Origin: VMDJ01 sp038144195
GTDB lineage: Bacteria > Pseudomonadota > Gammaproteobacteria > Chromatiales > Chromatiaceae
Direction of reading: 5' to 3'
Assembly: GCA_038144195.1 (NCBI GenBank)
Contig: JAYQNH010000002.1
Location: 868,001-932,000, forward strand
Length of the DNA: 64,000 nt
Both the position numbers and the translations under genes were made by a program. The notes under the pieces are model-generated. The model saw nothing but the letters and a program-made list of their open reading frames with translations, was not told the origin of the DNA and searched no databases. The first letter of the stretch is position 1. Each line of letters starts with the position of its first letter. Below, piece by piece: positions 18,895-28,900 of the stretch.

Positions 18895-19125
18895 ATGACG
18901 GAATCGCTTGATCCAATTATCTTAAATATCATCTACGCCTGTATGGGCGGTGTTTTGACGTTATTGTTCATGTGGCTTGGATGCAAAATCTTTGGCCATA
19001 TTGTGAACTTCAGCATCCCAGAGCAATTGAAAAATGGTAACCAAGCCGTTGGTCAAATGATCATGGGCATTTATATCGGTATTGGTGTCGCAATGGGTTT
19101 GGTGATTGGTCTAGGTTTGAATTGA
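18895..19125 (+). CDS. DUF350 small membrane protein
   Basis: A 76-residue protein with two hydrophobic helices (IIYACMGGVLTLLFMWLG, MGIYIGIGVAMGLVIGLG) and the linker FSIPEQLKNGNQAVGQMI. That linker resembles the IPEEL-x-KGNxAVG pattern of DUF350. GGGGG lies nine bases before the ATG. It precedes the transglycosylase gene by nine bases. No function is known. Confidence 0.75.
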   Translation: MTESLDPIILNIIYACMGGVLTLLFMWLGCKIFGHIVNFSIPEQLKNGNQAVGQMIMGIYIGIGVAMGLVIGLGLN

Positions 19126-19134
19126 TCCAAACTT

Positions 19135-19713
19135 ATGCGAAAGTCCCTGTTCATTATCTTGCTGTGCATGTCATCGGTCGTGTTGGCCTTTGGCGATCGA
19201 TCAGTGCGCGATGACCGATGGACCGATAAATACGATCACCTTTTTCGTAAATACACCAAACATTATTTTGGGCCGCATATCGACTGGCATTGGTTTAAGG
19301 CTCAAGCAATTGCCGAATCCAGCCTGAAGCACAAAGCTAAAAGCAACATGGGTGCAATTGGTTTAATGCAGATTTTGCCGTCGACTTATGACGAGATCAG
19401 AGATGACCTGCCTTATCTTGCCGATATCACGCAGCCACGTTGGAATATTGCCGCAGGCATTTTCTATGACCGTAAGCTCTACCGACGCTGGAAAGATAAA
19501 GGCGAGTTTCAAACTCAGGATCTTCCTGCGATGACCTTTGGTAGTTATAACGCAGGTTTTGGCCGCATGTTGCGCGCAGTCAGCCGTGCCAAACACAAGA
19601 ATGACAATGTGTCGCGTTGGGAACAAGTTAAGCCATATGCGCCAAAGCAAACTCGTGATTACGTTCAGCGCATTCATCAATTGATGGCAGATGCTGAGAC
19701 GATAAAACGCTAG
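19135..19713 (+). CDS. Periplasmic lytic transglycosylase (SLT domain)
   Basis: A signal peptide (MRKSLFIILLCMSSVVLAFG) is followed by an SLT fold. FKAQAIAESSLKHKAKSNMG contains the catalytic Glu (AES), and GAIGLMQILPST and TFGSYNAGFGRM are the usual second and third motifs. The enzyme family cuts peptidoglycan between MurNAc and GlcNAc to give 1,6-anhydro ends. It is 192 residues, of the short MltF/Slt-tail type, and intact. Confidence 0.9.
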   Translation: MRKSLFIILLCMSSVVLAFGDRSVRDDRWTDKYDHLFRKYTKHYFGPHIDWHWFKAQAIAESSLKHKAKSNMGAIGLMQILPSTYDEIRDDLPYLADITQPRWNIAAGIFYDRKLYRRWKDKGEFQTQDLPAMTFGSYNAGFGRMLRAVSRAKHKNDNVSRWEQVKPYAPKQTRDYVQRIHQLMADAETIKR

Positions 19714-20308
19714 TTAACGAGGCTGCTGCGGTGGCGGTAAGCGCTGTGGTGGAAACGGTGCTATCGGTAGTGGTTGAGGTGTCCAGCGTTGCGTTTGCCC
19801 TTGTGGTGGCTGTGGGAACACCGGGCGCGCATATTGCGGCCATACATATTGACGACGTTGTGGTTGAACTTTCGGTGTTGACTGCTTTTTCTGTAGCAAT
19901 GTCAGCGGGTTTTTCTTCTTTTGCTTCACTCTGCGTGACAACAGGTTTAGCCGACTCACTCGGCGCAGCCTTTTCTTTTGCAGCTGCCGCTTTCGCCGCC
20001 AGTTCCGCTTTTGCTTCTTCAATGACGGCGCGTTGAATCGTGATCATCGCTTCCATCTTCAAAATTTCTTCTTGAGGCGTAGCGCTAGCCCAGGGTGGGC
20101 GTTCAGGTAAGACGTAACCTAGTTCGACAGCTCGCTGTTTGAGTTGCGCGTAAGCGTTATTACGATAAGCCTCGCGTGCTTCCCCCGTGAGTGACTGGAT
20201 CCTCTCAGTGTGTGCTTTGACTTCCACGTCGGTCATCAACAAAGGCGCATTGTTGGCAATCGCCATGGAGCTAATTGCGCAAAAGCTCAAAGCGAATAGC
20301 GATCTCAT
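19714..20308 (-). CDS. Secreted Ala/Lys-rich protein with a Pro/Gln-rich tail, one frameshift
   Basis: The N-terminal signal peptide is RSLFALSFCAISSMAIANN. Then come about 100 helical residues (EVKAHTERIQSLTGEAREAY, a GYVLPERPPWASATPQEE segment) and an Ala/Lys/Glu-rich coil. In the frame it begins in, the end is a Thr/Ala-rich string. In the other frame from about 19860 the tail reads YVWPQYARPVFPQPP and stops at 19714, right after the convergent transglycosylase stop. I take the second as the true tail. The family is unknown to me. Confidence 0.6.
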
Positions 20309-21503
20309 GATTTACAGACCTTCACGCTGTCAGCGATGCGCTTAGCATTAATCCGAGCAGCATCGGTGCTTTCGGCACGATTCAATGCGACCCCCATGCG
20401 GCGACGTTCAAACGCAACGGGCTTACCAAACAGGCGTACCTCGCTGTTCGGTTCGGCTAGTGCAGACTCCAAGCTATTAAAGCAGACACCTTCTGCCTCA
20501 ACGCCGCCGTAGATCACCGCGCTCGCGGCGGCAGCGGTATTCATCGATGCATCAACCGGTAAACCCAAGATGGCGCGCGCATGCAGAGCGAACTCGCTTT
20601 GCCATTGGCTCGCCATGGTCACCATGCCGGTGTCATGTGGGCGAGGGCTAACTTCGCTGAAGTACACTTCATCACCTTTGATAAACAGCTCAACACCAAA
20701 CAAGCCGCGACCACCTAAATCATCGGTGATCTTTTTCGCGACATCGCGTGCTTTCTGCAACGCGATCGGCGACATCGCTTGTGGCTGCCAGCTTTCAACA
20801 TAGTCACCTTTTTCTTGGCGGTGACCAATGGGCTCACAGAAGGTGGTTTCCATCTCACCTTGTGCATTAACCGAGCGCACTGTCAGTTGCGTGATCTCAT
20901 AATCAAAATCAACAAAGCCCTCAACAATGACGCGAGCACCTTTCACGCGACCGGCTGACATGGCGTAATCCCAGCAGCCTTGCAGCTCCTCTGCGTTTTC
21001 GCGGTTGATTGCCCTTTACCTGATGATGACATCACCGGTTTGATGATCACTGGATAACCAATCTTCTCAGCCGCCGCCAAACAATCTTCCAGACTATCGG
21101 CAAAGGCATAAGGTGAGGTCGGCAGACCTAAGGTCTCGGCGGCTAAACGACGAATACCTTCGCGATTCATCGTCAGCTGAGTTGCGCGTGCGGTAGGGAT
21201 CACCGTTGCGATACCATCTTGTTCAATCGCGGCTAACTCATCAGTGGCGATCGCTTCGATCTCCGGCACGATCAGGTCCGGCTTTTCCGCATCAATCAAT
21301 GCACGCAAAGCTGCGCGATCCGTCATATCGATCACATGCGCACGATGCGCGACTTGATGACCAGGCGCATTGGCATAACGATCAACCGCAATTACCTCAA
21401 CGCCATAACGTTGCAGCTCAATGATCACCTCTTTACCCAGCTCGCCAGAGCCGAGCAACATCACTTTGGTGGCAGAAGCGCTAAGGGGCGTACCAATCGT
21501 CAT
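20305..21503 (-). CDS. purT: Formate-dependent phosphoribosylglycinamide formyltransferase PurT, one frameshift
   Basis: PurT makes formyl-GAR from GAR, formate and ATP, a folate-independent step of purine synthesis. It is an ATP-grasp enzyme: KVMLLGSGELGKEVIIELQR at the start, PVIIKPVMSSSGKGQS for ATP binding, then VKGARVIVEGFVDFDYEITQ and VYFSEVSPRPHDTGMVT. The frame breaks near 21003 inside the Q-S-...-N-A-E-E-L segment. Length is about 399 residues. The stop overlaps the start of the downstream secreted-protein gene by four bases. Confidence 0.94.
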
Positions 21504-21606
21504 CGTTGTTCCTGATCGTTTTTAAGGTCGCCTAGCGTATCAAATAAGCGCGATTTCATGCGCACACAGCCAAGCGGGTAAACTAGGGCAAATTTTGGAG
21601 CACCTT

Positions 21607-21873
21607 ATGACCACACATCCACTCGATGCCGTTATCGAGATTATCGAACAAGGCCCTCATTCTGCGCCTGCACTCACCTTGTATGCCTTGATCAGCACCT
21701 TGGAATTCAAAAGCCAGGGTTATCTGTTCAAGCTCGATAAGCTCAAAGACTTAAATGCAGAGCAACGTCAGATTGCCTATGCGCTGATGGAGATGATGGT
21801 GGATGAGCAGATTGGCAACGAGCAGTGGGAAGCCGCAAAAGCCAAAATGGATGCCTTAGTTCGCGGCGGGTAA
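21607..21873 (+). CDS. Small conserved hypothetical protein
   Basis: An 88-residue soluble, helical, acidic protein with LDAVIEIIEQGPHSAPALTL and LNAEQRQIAYALMEMMVDEQ. The start at 21607 (MTTHPLDA) has GGAG close upstream. I do not recognise a domain. The end overlaps the end of the convergent unknown gene by 18 bp. Confidence 0.6.
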   Translation: MTTHPLDAVIEIIEQGPHSAPALTLYALISTLEFKSQGYLFKLDKLKDLNAEQRQIAYALMEMMVDEQIGNEQWEAAKAKMDALVRGG

Positions 21874-22540
21874 GCTCGCCTTATCAAACGCGATAGCGCC
21901 TTCAGCCAGTGAGAAGCGCGAAGGCTGAATGTACTCAATCACCTCGTAAGCTTCCTGATCGATCAAAATCGATAAGCCTTTCTCAGGGTAGAACCAGCTC
22001 ACTGCATGCTCACTTTCTTGCAGCATCATCGCAGGCTCACCAAAGCGTTTTAAAAAGAACGCATGATCTAAGCTTCGCGTGCCGGGGATGTAGCTTAAGT
22101 TGAGTAATTTTTGTTGAGCAAGCCATTCGCGATCGTAATTGCGTAGCGCAAACTTCCAATCACCCGTCGGCGAGCCTTCACGTTCAGGGTTTAGCGTGAT
22201 TAATTCGTTGAGCTTGTTTTGCGGCACATCCAAACGCGACACAATCTTGGCTTTAATCGGCCCGAGCATCACAGAGCCAAAATAGAGCTCAAGATCGAGC
22301 GTGCCATCTTGATGCTGAAACAAGGCCGCATCTTCGATATGCCCAAATTTTTTCACTGCGTCGGTAACGGTGCTAGTACCGAGTGTCAGGTCAAATACAC
22401 CCAAGGTGCCGTCGGTATTCACCGTGACCATCCACGGCAGATCATTACGGTTGACTGATCTCGTTATTGGGTTCTTGTAACAACAGCGAACCACCCAATA
22501 CGGCCGCAATGACCAGTAATAAGATCAGCGGCGTTTTCAT
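21856..22540 (-). CDS. Conserved membrane-anchored hypothetical protein, one frameshift
   Basis: The true start is probably the ATG at 22540, overlapping the serB stop by four bases. It gives a hydrophobic N-terminal helix, KTPLILLLVIAAVLGGSLLL. A break near 22455 leads to LPWMVTVNTDGTLGVFDLTL and about 195 further residues (FGHIEDAALFQHQDGTLDLE, LKRFGEPAMMLQESEHAVSW). This looks like a periplasmic beta-rich domain tethered to the inner membrane. The function is unknown, though co-occurrence with serB is seen in relatives. Confidence 0.6.
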
Positions 22541-23739
22541 GCGTCGATGTCGCGGTCAGCAATACCCAATAAGTAGAGCAAGGCATCTAGGCCTAAGGTT
22601 GAAACGCTATGTTTGGCTTTTTCTTGCACCAATGGTTTGGCGTGAAACGCCACGCCTAAGCCCGCAATGCTTAGCATCGGTAAATCATTCGCGCCATCGC
22701 CAACGGCCACGGTTTGTGCCATATCAAAGCCGGCTTCTTCAGCCATCATCTTTAAGCGGCGCGCTTTTTCATCACCATTGATGATCTGGCCTTTCACTTC
22801 ACCGGTCATCTTGCCGTCGACAATCTCCAGCTTGTTTGCCGAGATACAATCGATGCCCCAACGTGCTTTCAGGTGCTCGGCAAAATACTCAAAGCCACCC
22901 GAAAGAATACCCACCTTGTAGCCAAGACCTTTCAGCGTTTTCATCAAACGGTCAGCACCTTCCATGATCGGTAGGTTCTCGGCGATGTTTCTCAGTACCG
23001 TTTCATCAAGACCTTTTAAGGTACCAAGACGGGTACGGAAACTTTCATCAAACGGAATCTCGCCGCGCATTGCCGCTGCTGTGATCTTAGCGACCTCATC
23101 AACCGTGCCGGCAGCACGTGCAAGCTCATCGATCACTTCACATTTAATCAGCGTCGAATCCATATCAAACACCACCAAGCGGCGATGACGACGATAGATA
23201 TCATCCTCTTGAATCGCGATATCAATATCCGAAGCCTGGCTGATCGCCAAAACATCTTTACGTACAGCCGTAATATCTTCGACCGCACCCACCAGCGCTA
23301 ACTCCACACAGGCGCGCTCGGCATTAACCGATAAGTTCTCCGACAAGCGGCGAATACGTTCAAGGCGCAGGCCATGCGGTAGCGCGACGCTGATCACTTG
23401 CTGAATATTGTCAGGTGACAGAGTGCGACCTAACAGCGTGGCGATAAAACGCGGTGCAGTTTCATCCGCTTGCAGATGCGCAAAGTCATCCGGTGAGAGC
23501 TCTTGCAGATCGATTTGCGCATCACCCAAGCCGGCTTGAGCATCAAGGTGTTGCTTCACGCTCTCAAGATTGTGATCCGAGGCAGTATCAATCACCAAGC
23601 TAGCAAAGCCGGTAAAGTGGCCTTCGTGCTGCTGCACGTCCACGATGCGTGCATCGAGAGTCTTTAAGGCATCAAGCAATTGCTGCAGGTGTTCAGCAGA
23701 GCGATTGCTGATTAGAGATACAGAGAGTAAGTGGCTCAT
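22537..23739 (-). CDS. serB: Phosphoserine phosphatase SerB
   Basis: SerB dephosphorylates phosphoserine, the last step of serine synthesis. The long form seen here (400 residues) has an N-terminal ACT-like regulatory half and a C-terminal HAD domain. The HAD motifs are VVFDMDSTLIKCEVIDELA with the nucleophile Asp, GILSGGFEYFAEHLK, and VAVGDGANDLPMLSIAG. The frame is intact. It overlaps the ycgL stop at 23739. Confidence 0.96.
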   Translation of the reverse strand: MSHLLSVSLISNRSAEHLQQLLDALKTLDARIVDVQQHEGHFTGFASLVIDTASDHNLESVKQHLDAQAGLGDAQIDLQELSPDDFAHLQADETAPRFIATLLGRTLSPDNIQQVISVALPHGLRLERIRRLSENLSVNAERACVELALVGAVEDITAVRKDVLAISQASDIDIAIQEDDIYRRHRRLVVFDMDSTLIKCEVIDELARAAGTVDEVAKITAAAMRGEIPFDESFRTRLGTLKGLDETVLRNIAENLPIMEGADRLMKTLKGLGYKVGILSGGFEYFAEHLKARWGIDCISANKLEIVDGKMTGEVKGQIINGDEKARRLKMMAEEAGFDMAQTVAVGDGANDLPMLSIAGLGVAFHAKPLVQEKAKHSVSTLGLDALLYLLGIADRDIDA

Positions 23740-24002
23740 CAGTCTTTATTCCCGTGATACAGGTCCGGCACAAGGGTCGGTGGCATCTGTAGGTGAAAGC
23801 CTTTATCCGCAAGATTCGCTTTCACTTTCTCGACGTCTTCACGCGCCAGTTTGCGTTCAGGGGTGAGCTCCAGTTCCATGATCTGCGCAGGGGTGCCAAA
23901 ACGCTTGAGAAGCTCTTCGGGCACGGCATCAAAATCATCTTCTTTGGCGAGATACAGGTACATCTCGTCTTTTTTCGGGCTGCGGTAGATCCAGCAATTC
24001 AT
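23739..24002 (-). CDS. ycgL: YcgL domain protein
   Basis: An 87-residue protein beginning MNCWIYRSPKKDEMYLYLAK and containing ELLKRFGTPAQIMELELTPE, the YcgL family (structure known from E. coli, function not settled). It lies upstream of serB with a one-base overlap, so the two are probably co-transcribed. Confidence 0.9.
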   Translation of the reverse strand: MNCWIYRSPKKDEMYLYLAKEDDFDAVPEELLKRFGTPAQIMELELTPERKLAREDVEKVKANLADKGFHLQMPPTLVPDLYHGNKD

Positions 24003-24061
24003 GGCATAGGGTTTAGCAAACTAACAATGAATGCAGTTTACCCGATGTGTGTTGTTGCCGC

Positions 24062-25250
24062 TTATAACCTCGATTGAATCAACGCGGCTAATTCACCATT
24101 GGTGAGCTGAACCGGATTTGTCTTCATGCTGTTACCGCGGGCATTTTTCACTACGCGATCAATATCCGCTTCGGTCATGCCATAAGCAGACAAGCGCGGT
24201 AGCTGCAGCTTTCTTGCCAGTCTTCGAGCACTTCAATGAGCGTGTCTTGTGCTTCTTCTGCGCTCGAGACATAACGATTACTCAGTAGCACACCCGCTTC
24301 GGCATATTTCACGAGCGCTGGGTTTTGATTATCCCGTCGACGCATGATCTCGATGTTGGCTTTAGTTGCGGCAGCTAAGAGCGTGCCGCAGACCTCGCCA
24401 TGTGGCGCAGGGAAGAAGGCGCCGAGCGGTGCAGCCAAGCCATGCACAGAACCCAAACCGGCTTGCGCGAGCGTGAAACCCGAGATCATCGAGGCATAAG
24501 CCATCTTGGCGCGACCTTCGCTAGCATGTTCGTCGTTGTTATACGCCGGCCAAAAACCATCACGGAAGATCGCCATCGCATGACTCGACAAGGCATCGGT
24601 AAACGGACTGGCACCAAGCGATACCCACGATTCGAGCAGCTGAGTAAAGGCATCCATACCATTCGCTGCAAGCTGGGCTTGTGAGCAGGTGTCGAGCAGG
24701 TCGGGATCGATCAAGGCGACTTGTGCAACGAGCTGTTCATCGCGGAAGGATTTTTATAACCGTCTTCGCCGCGTGATGAGAGCACCGCATTTTTGGTCGC
24801 CTCGCTACCGGTACCGGCGGTGGTGGGTACCGCAATCCAGGGCAGCGCGGGGCCTTGGTAGGTCAACCCTTTGCCCACGCCTTCAAGGTAGTCGAGTATC
24901 GAGTCGCCTGAGGGTAATAAGCCAGCAATCGCTTTGGCGGTATCAAGCACGCTGCCACCGCCAATCGCCGCAATCACACCAATCTGATGACCATGATGTT
25001 CTTTCACTAGCGTATCGATCTGCTCGGGTGAAGGCTCATCGCTAATGCGCACATGGTGCCAGGTACGACCGGCAGCATTGAGCGCCTGAGTAAGGGTCTG
25101 CCAGCGAGGTGAGTCGGTAAAAGCCGCCTTGCCTGTGACTAAGAGAATGTTGCCGGTGTAGGGCAGTAGCAGAGAGGGCAGCTTGTCGATTGTGCCAGCA
25201 GCAAACTGCACGGCAGGTAAGCGGGCGATCTGAAAATCTTGGTTAAACAC
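24062..25250 (-). CDS. Iron-containing alcohol dehydrogenase family protein, two frameshifts
   Basis: The N-terminal Rossmann part shows the NAD motif IGVIAAIGGGSVLDTAKAIA and PTTAGTGSEATKNAV. After a break in an A run near 24755 the metal domain continues: IDPDLLDTCSQAQLAANGMD, GSVHGLAAPLGAFFPAPHGE with the His ligands. A second break near 24205 leads to LQLPRLSAYGMTEADIDRVV and the stop at 24062. Full length is about 395 residues. Family members oxidise or reduce small alcohols and aldehydes; the substrate cannot be told. Confidence 0.85.
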
Positions 25251-25363
25251 GGCAAAAACCTCAGGCTAATTCAGCTCGAATAATGCCAGAGCGAGATTGA
25301 TCTTTGTAGAAGCCAGTGTGCTAGAGCGATAAGCTATATTCATAGTTTCTAATTAGAGTATCC

Positions 25364-26148
25364 ATGCACATTTCAGCTCTTTGGCAATATCCTGTTAAAT
25401 CCTGTCGCGGTATACAGCAACCAATGCTGCCATTGGTGGCGGGCGGTTTGTTTGGTGATCGTCGTTGGATGATTGTTGGGGACCAATATCAATTCCTTAC
25501 CCAACGTCAGCTCCCTAATATGGTGAAGATTTTTGCCGTACTCGAAGAGGGTGAGCTGCGTCTTCGTTTCAATGATCAAAAACTCAGCGTGCCAGCACCC
25601 TCAGTCGACAAGCTGGTTGATGTCACCGTGTGGGAAGATCAATGCCAAGCGATGGGTGTTGAGTCATCAATTGATGCTGTGTTGAGTGAGTGGTTAGAGC
25701 AGCCAGTGCATCTGGTATATATGCCAGAGACCGCATTGCGTCAGGTGGATAAAACCTATGCGCAAGAAGGTGATCAAGTGAGTTTTGCCGATGGCTTTCC
25801 GTTGTTATTGATCAGTGAAGCCTCGCTTGAAGATCTGAATAGCAAGCTTGAGACACCGGTGGAGATGGAGCGTTTTCGTCCAAATATCGTTGTCGTCGAT
25901 TGTGAGCCTTACGCTGAGGATAGTTGGAAGACCATTCGTATCGGCGGCATTTTGTTTGATCTAGTGAAGCCTTGTTCGCGTTGCGTTATCCCTAGTGTGA
26001 ATTTATATAGCGCGGAAAAAGAACAGGCGGTGCTCGAAGGTTGTCAAAACACAGAAAGCGCGACAACAAAGTGTTCTTTGGCCAGAACGTGATCCAACGT
26101 AATTCGGGTATCCTCTGCTTGAATGACGCAGTTGAGGTAATCGCATGA
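25364..26148 (+). CDS. MOSC domain protein with N-terminal beta-barrel (YcbX-like), one frameshift
   Basis: It begins with the MOSC_N domain (LWQYPVKSCRGIQQPMLPLV, GLFGDRRWMIV). It has the MOSC core with FADGFPLLLISEASLEDLN, MERFRPNIVV and the Mo-ligand Cys in FDLVKPCSRCVIPSV. Such proteins bind molybdenum cofactor and, in YcbX, reduce N-hydroxylated compounds. The frame breaks near 26040. The expected end (FFGQNVIQRNSG) follows to a TGA at 26148 that overlaps the next gene start. Confidence 0.87.
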
Positions 26149-26693
26149 GCCAAGAAGTGATGCAAGCAATGCAGCATTGGATTAATCAGATCGTGATGGG
26201 CGAGGGCTTATGTCCGTTTGCACGCACTTCGATTTTGAATAATCACTTTGCTATGCAAATGAGCCAAGCTGATACATTCGATGGTGCGTATCAAGATTTC
26301 TTAGGTGGCCTGCAGCACTTTGCTTCAGATCATGGTGAGCATCTCGAAAGTGCGGCGCTGGTGGTGCCTTATGCGTTGAGTGATTTCAATGAGTACCTCG
26401 AATGCTTAGGTGCATGTGAGCAAGCGATTGAGGATGCGGGCTTATCCGGCGAAGTGCAGTTAGCCAGCTTTCATCCTAAGTATATGTTCGATGGCAATGA
26501 GGCAGAGGATCATGCTAACTGGACCAATCGTGCGCCTTATCCTGTGTTCCATTATTTGCGTGAAGGTCCGATGGAGGCTGCGCTAAAACGTTTCCCAAAG
26601 CCTGAAATGATTCCAGAGCGCAATATGGCGCACTTCCGTGGCAAGTCGAAGGAAGAGATTCAAAAGCTGTTCAGTTTTTCATCGACCTACTAA
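26145..26693 (+). CDS. DUF1415 family protein
   Basis: A 182-residue soluble protein with the family landmarks GEGLCPFART near the N-terminus, LASFHPKYMFDG and YPVFHYLREG. DUF1415 has no established function; the conserved Cys and His residues suggest metal or redox chemistry. It overlaps the MOSC gene (ATGA) and is probably translated with it. Confidence 0.85.
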   Translation: MSQEVMQAMQHWINQIVMGEGLCPFARTSILNNHFAMQMSQADTFDGAYQDFLGGLQHFASDHGEHLESAALVVPYALSDFNEYLECLGACEQAIEDAGLSGEVQLASFHPKYMFDGNEAEDHANWTNRAPYPVFHYLREGPMEAALKRFPKPEMIPERNMAHFRGKSKEEIQKLFSFSSTY

Positions 26694-26754
26694 ACCGATT
26701 TATTGGCATTCGTGATGTTCTAAGTGTCAGATTGCATGACACAATGCGTGCTCA

Positions 26755-27565
26755 TTGCTGCTGGAGCTGGGTGTGGACTTTTCAACGACTGAATGGATTT
26801 TGATCATCGCTATTTTTGTGTGGTCAGGTTTTGTTCGCACGGCTATCGGCTTTGGTGGCGCGGCACTCAGCATGCCTTTGTTGCTTTTAATCCGTGATGA
26901 TCCTTTGCTCTTCTTGCCGATCGTTGCGTGGCACTTGTTGATCTTTTCATCCACCACGGCAGTCGGTCGTCTCAAACATATCGATTGGGGCTTTGTGAAA
27001 CGCTCGATGGGTTGGATGCTGCCCAAGTTGCTTGGCGTGATTGGCTTGATCAGTTTGCCGGCACGTTGGATGGCGATTTTTGTCTTTGCGATTACAGCCT
27101 TCTATGCCATTGCTTGGATACTTAAACGCGATTTCCGCGGCGACTCAAAATGGTGGGATCGTGGACTTCTAGTGATCCGGTGGTTATGTCAGTGGTGCTT
27201 CATTGGTTGGCGCGCCATTAATTGCTGCGGTGGCCATCAAGGAAGTGGTGTTAACTGCTTATCGCGATACCTTGTTTGTGATTTGGTTCTTGCTCGTGCT
27301 GATCAAGATGGCGGCCTTTGTCATCTTTGATGTGGATCTGCAATTTGAATGGGCGTTGTATTTGATCTACCTCTGCTATTATGGTCATTTTGTCGGCTTA
27401 CGTTTCCACAAACATCTGATTGGGCATAACGCAGCGGAAGTGAAGCGTTATCTGGGCATGGGTTTTATTGGTCGTATCAGCCTTTGGTTTATGGCGGTTG
27501 TTAGCGACAGCTCACTAAAGCACGGCTTGAATAAAAAAGCCCGCGACGCGCACTTGCGCCAATAA
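26755..27565 (+). CDS. TauE/SafE family sulfite/sulfonate exporter, one frameshift
   Basis: A multi-pass membrane protein with the TauE pattern: IFVWSGFVRTAIGFGGAALS in the first repeat and GYVSGASLVGAPLIAAVAIK in the second. One extra C near 27175 separates the two halves. About eight hydrophobic segments are visible, over about 268 residues. The last 20 residues run into the convergent chrA gene and may not be the true end. Confidence 0.8.
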
Positions 27566-28862
27566 CCCGCATAACACTTTGGTTAAAGCGAGATAGCGCG
27601 AAGAAAGCGACCATGGCAATCAAAATGGCGGTGATATCTAAGCTGGCAGCAAAAGGTGCCGCTTCAGTGCCTTGTGGCCAAAACACATGCCATGCAAAGA
27701 AGGTCGCAAGATTCAGAATCACCCCCACGACTGCCGCTGTGATTGCGGTGAGTGGTGCTGAGAGTTTCATATCGTTACGCGTACGCTCGACCAAAGGTGC
27801 GCCAATTAAGATAAAGATAAATGACGGCAAGAAGGTAAATAGAGTTGCAAGCTCGCACCCGCTGCGCCGGCGAGAAGCTGCGCTTCAGGTCCAAACAGTT
27901 CTTTTGTCCCGCCAACAAAACCAATAAAGGCAACGATCATGATTAGAGGGCCAGGCGTGGTTTCACCGAGCGCTAAGCCGTCCATCATTTGTGTGGCGCT
28001 GAGCCATTGATATTCATTGACGCCGCCCTGATAGACATAAGGCAATACCAGGCATAAGCACCGCCAAAGGTGACAGCGCGGCTTTGGTAAAGAACCAGCC
28101 TATTTGTGTCAGAGGACCTTGCCAACCAAAGCTGAGATACAAAGCCCCTTCAACAAGAAGCCAGAGCATTAAACCAACCGTCAGTTTGAACAGGCTGCTT
28201 GCCCAGCTAAAGGCTGCCCAGCTTGGCGGTGGGGTATCGTCATCAATCAGGGCTTTGTCGTACTGCTCACCCGAGCGCCATGCCCACCTGACGCTTTTAA
28301 ACGCATCGGGAATAAAGTGATGACCAATCCAGCCAATCACTGCCGCAGCAATGATGATGATGGGAAAACTGATATGAAAAACAAATAAGCCAACAAACGC
28401 GGCTAGTGCGATCGCCATTAATAGACCATGACGCAAGGTCTTCATGCCGATGCGATAAGCAGCGAATAATACGATTGCGACGACGGCCGGTTTAATGCCG
28501 TACAAGATGCCAGCAACGCTATCGAGATGACCAAAGCTTAAGTAAGCCCAAGTCAGCGCGATCAGGATAAGTAAAGAAGGTAAGACAAATAATGTGCCTG
28601 CAACAATGCCGCCGAATGTGCCGTGCATCAGCCAGCCCATATAAGTAGCAAGTTGTTGTGCCTCAGGTCCGGGTAGCACCATGGTGTAGTTGAGCGCGTG
28701 TAAAAAACGACGCTCAGAAATCCAACGGCGTTTCTCAACAAGTTCTTGGTGCATCATCGCGATTTGACCGGCAGGACCGCCAAAGCTGATAAAACCAAGC
28801 TTGATCCAGTACCAAAAAGCGGTGAGTCGAGAGACGTTAGCTGGGGTGTCTTGCGTGTTCAT
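27501..28862 (-). CDS. chrA: Chromate transporter ChrA (long, two-domain form), two frameshifts
   Basis: The CHR domain occurs twice, as in long ChrA proteins that export chromate. The first copy has WIKLGFISFGGPAGQIAMMH, NYTMVLPGPEAQQLATYMGW. The second has KAALSPLAVLMPGIALC, LGETTPGPLIMIVAFIGFVG. Breaks near 28035 and 27830 put it in three frames. About 450 residues with at least ten helices. ORF extension to 27501 overlaps the end of the TauE gene, so the exact C-terminus is unsure. Confidence 0.85.
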
Positions 28863-28900
28863 GCAGGCACTTTAGCGGAAGTGCGGTAGAAGGCGAGCGC

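Noticed and set aside
19731..20036. Hydrophobic reading frame opposite the Pro-rich secreted protein gene
   Set aside because: It is the antisense of Ala/Lys-rich codons, has no ribosome site, and does not match known membrane proteins.
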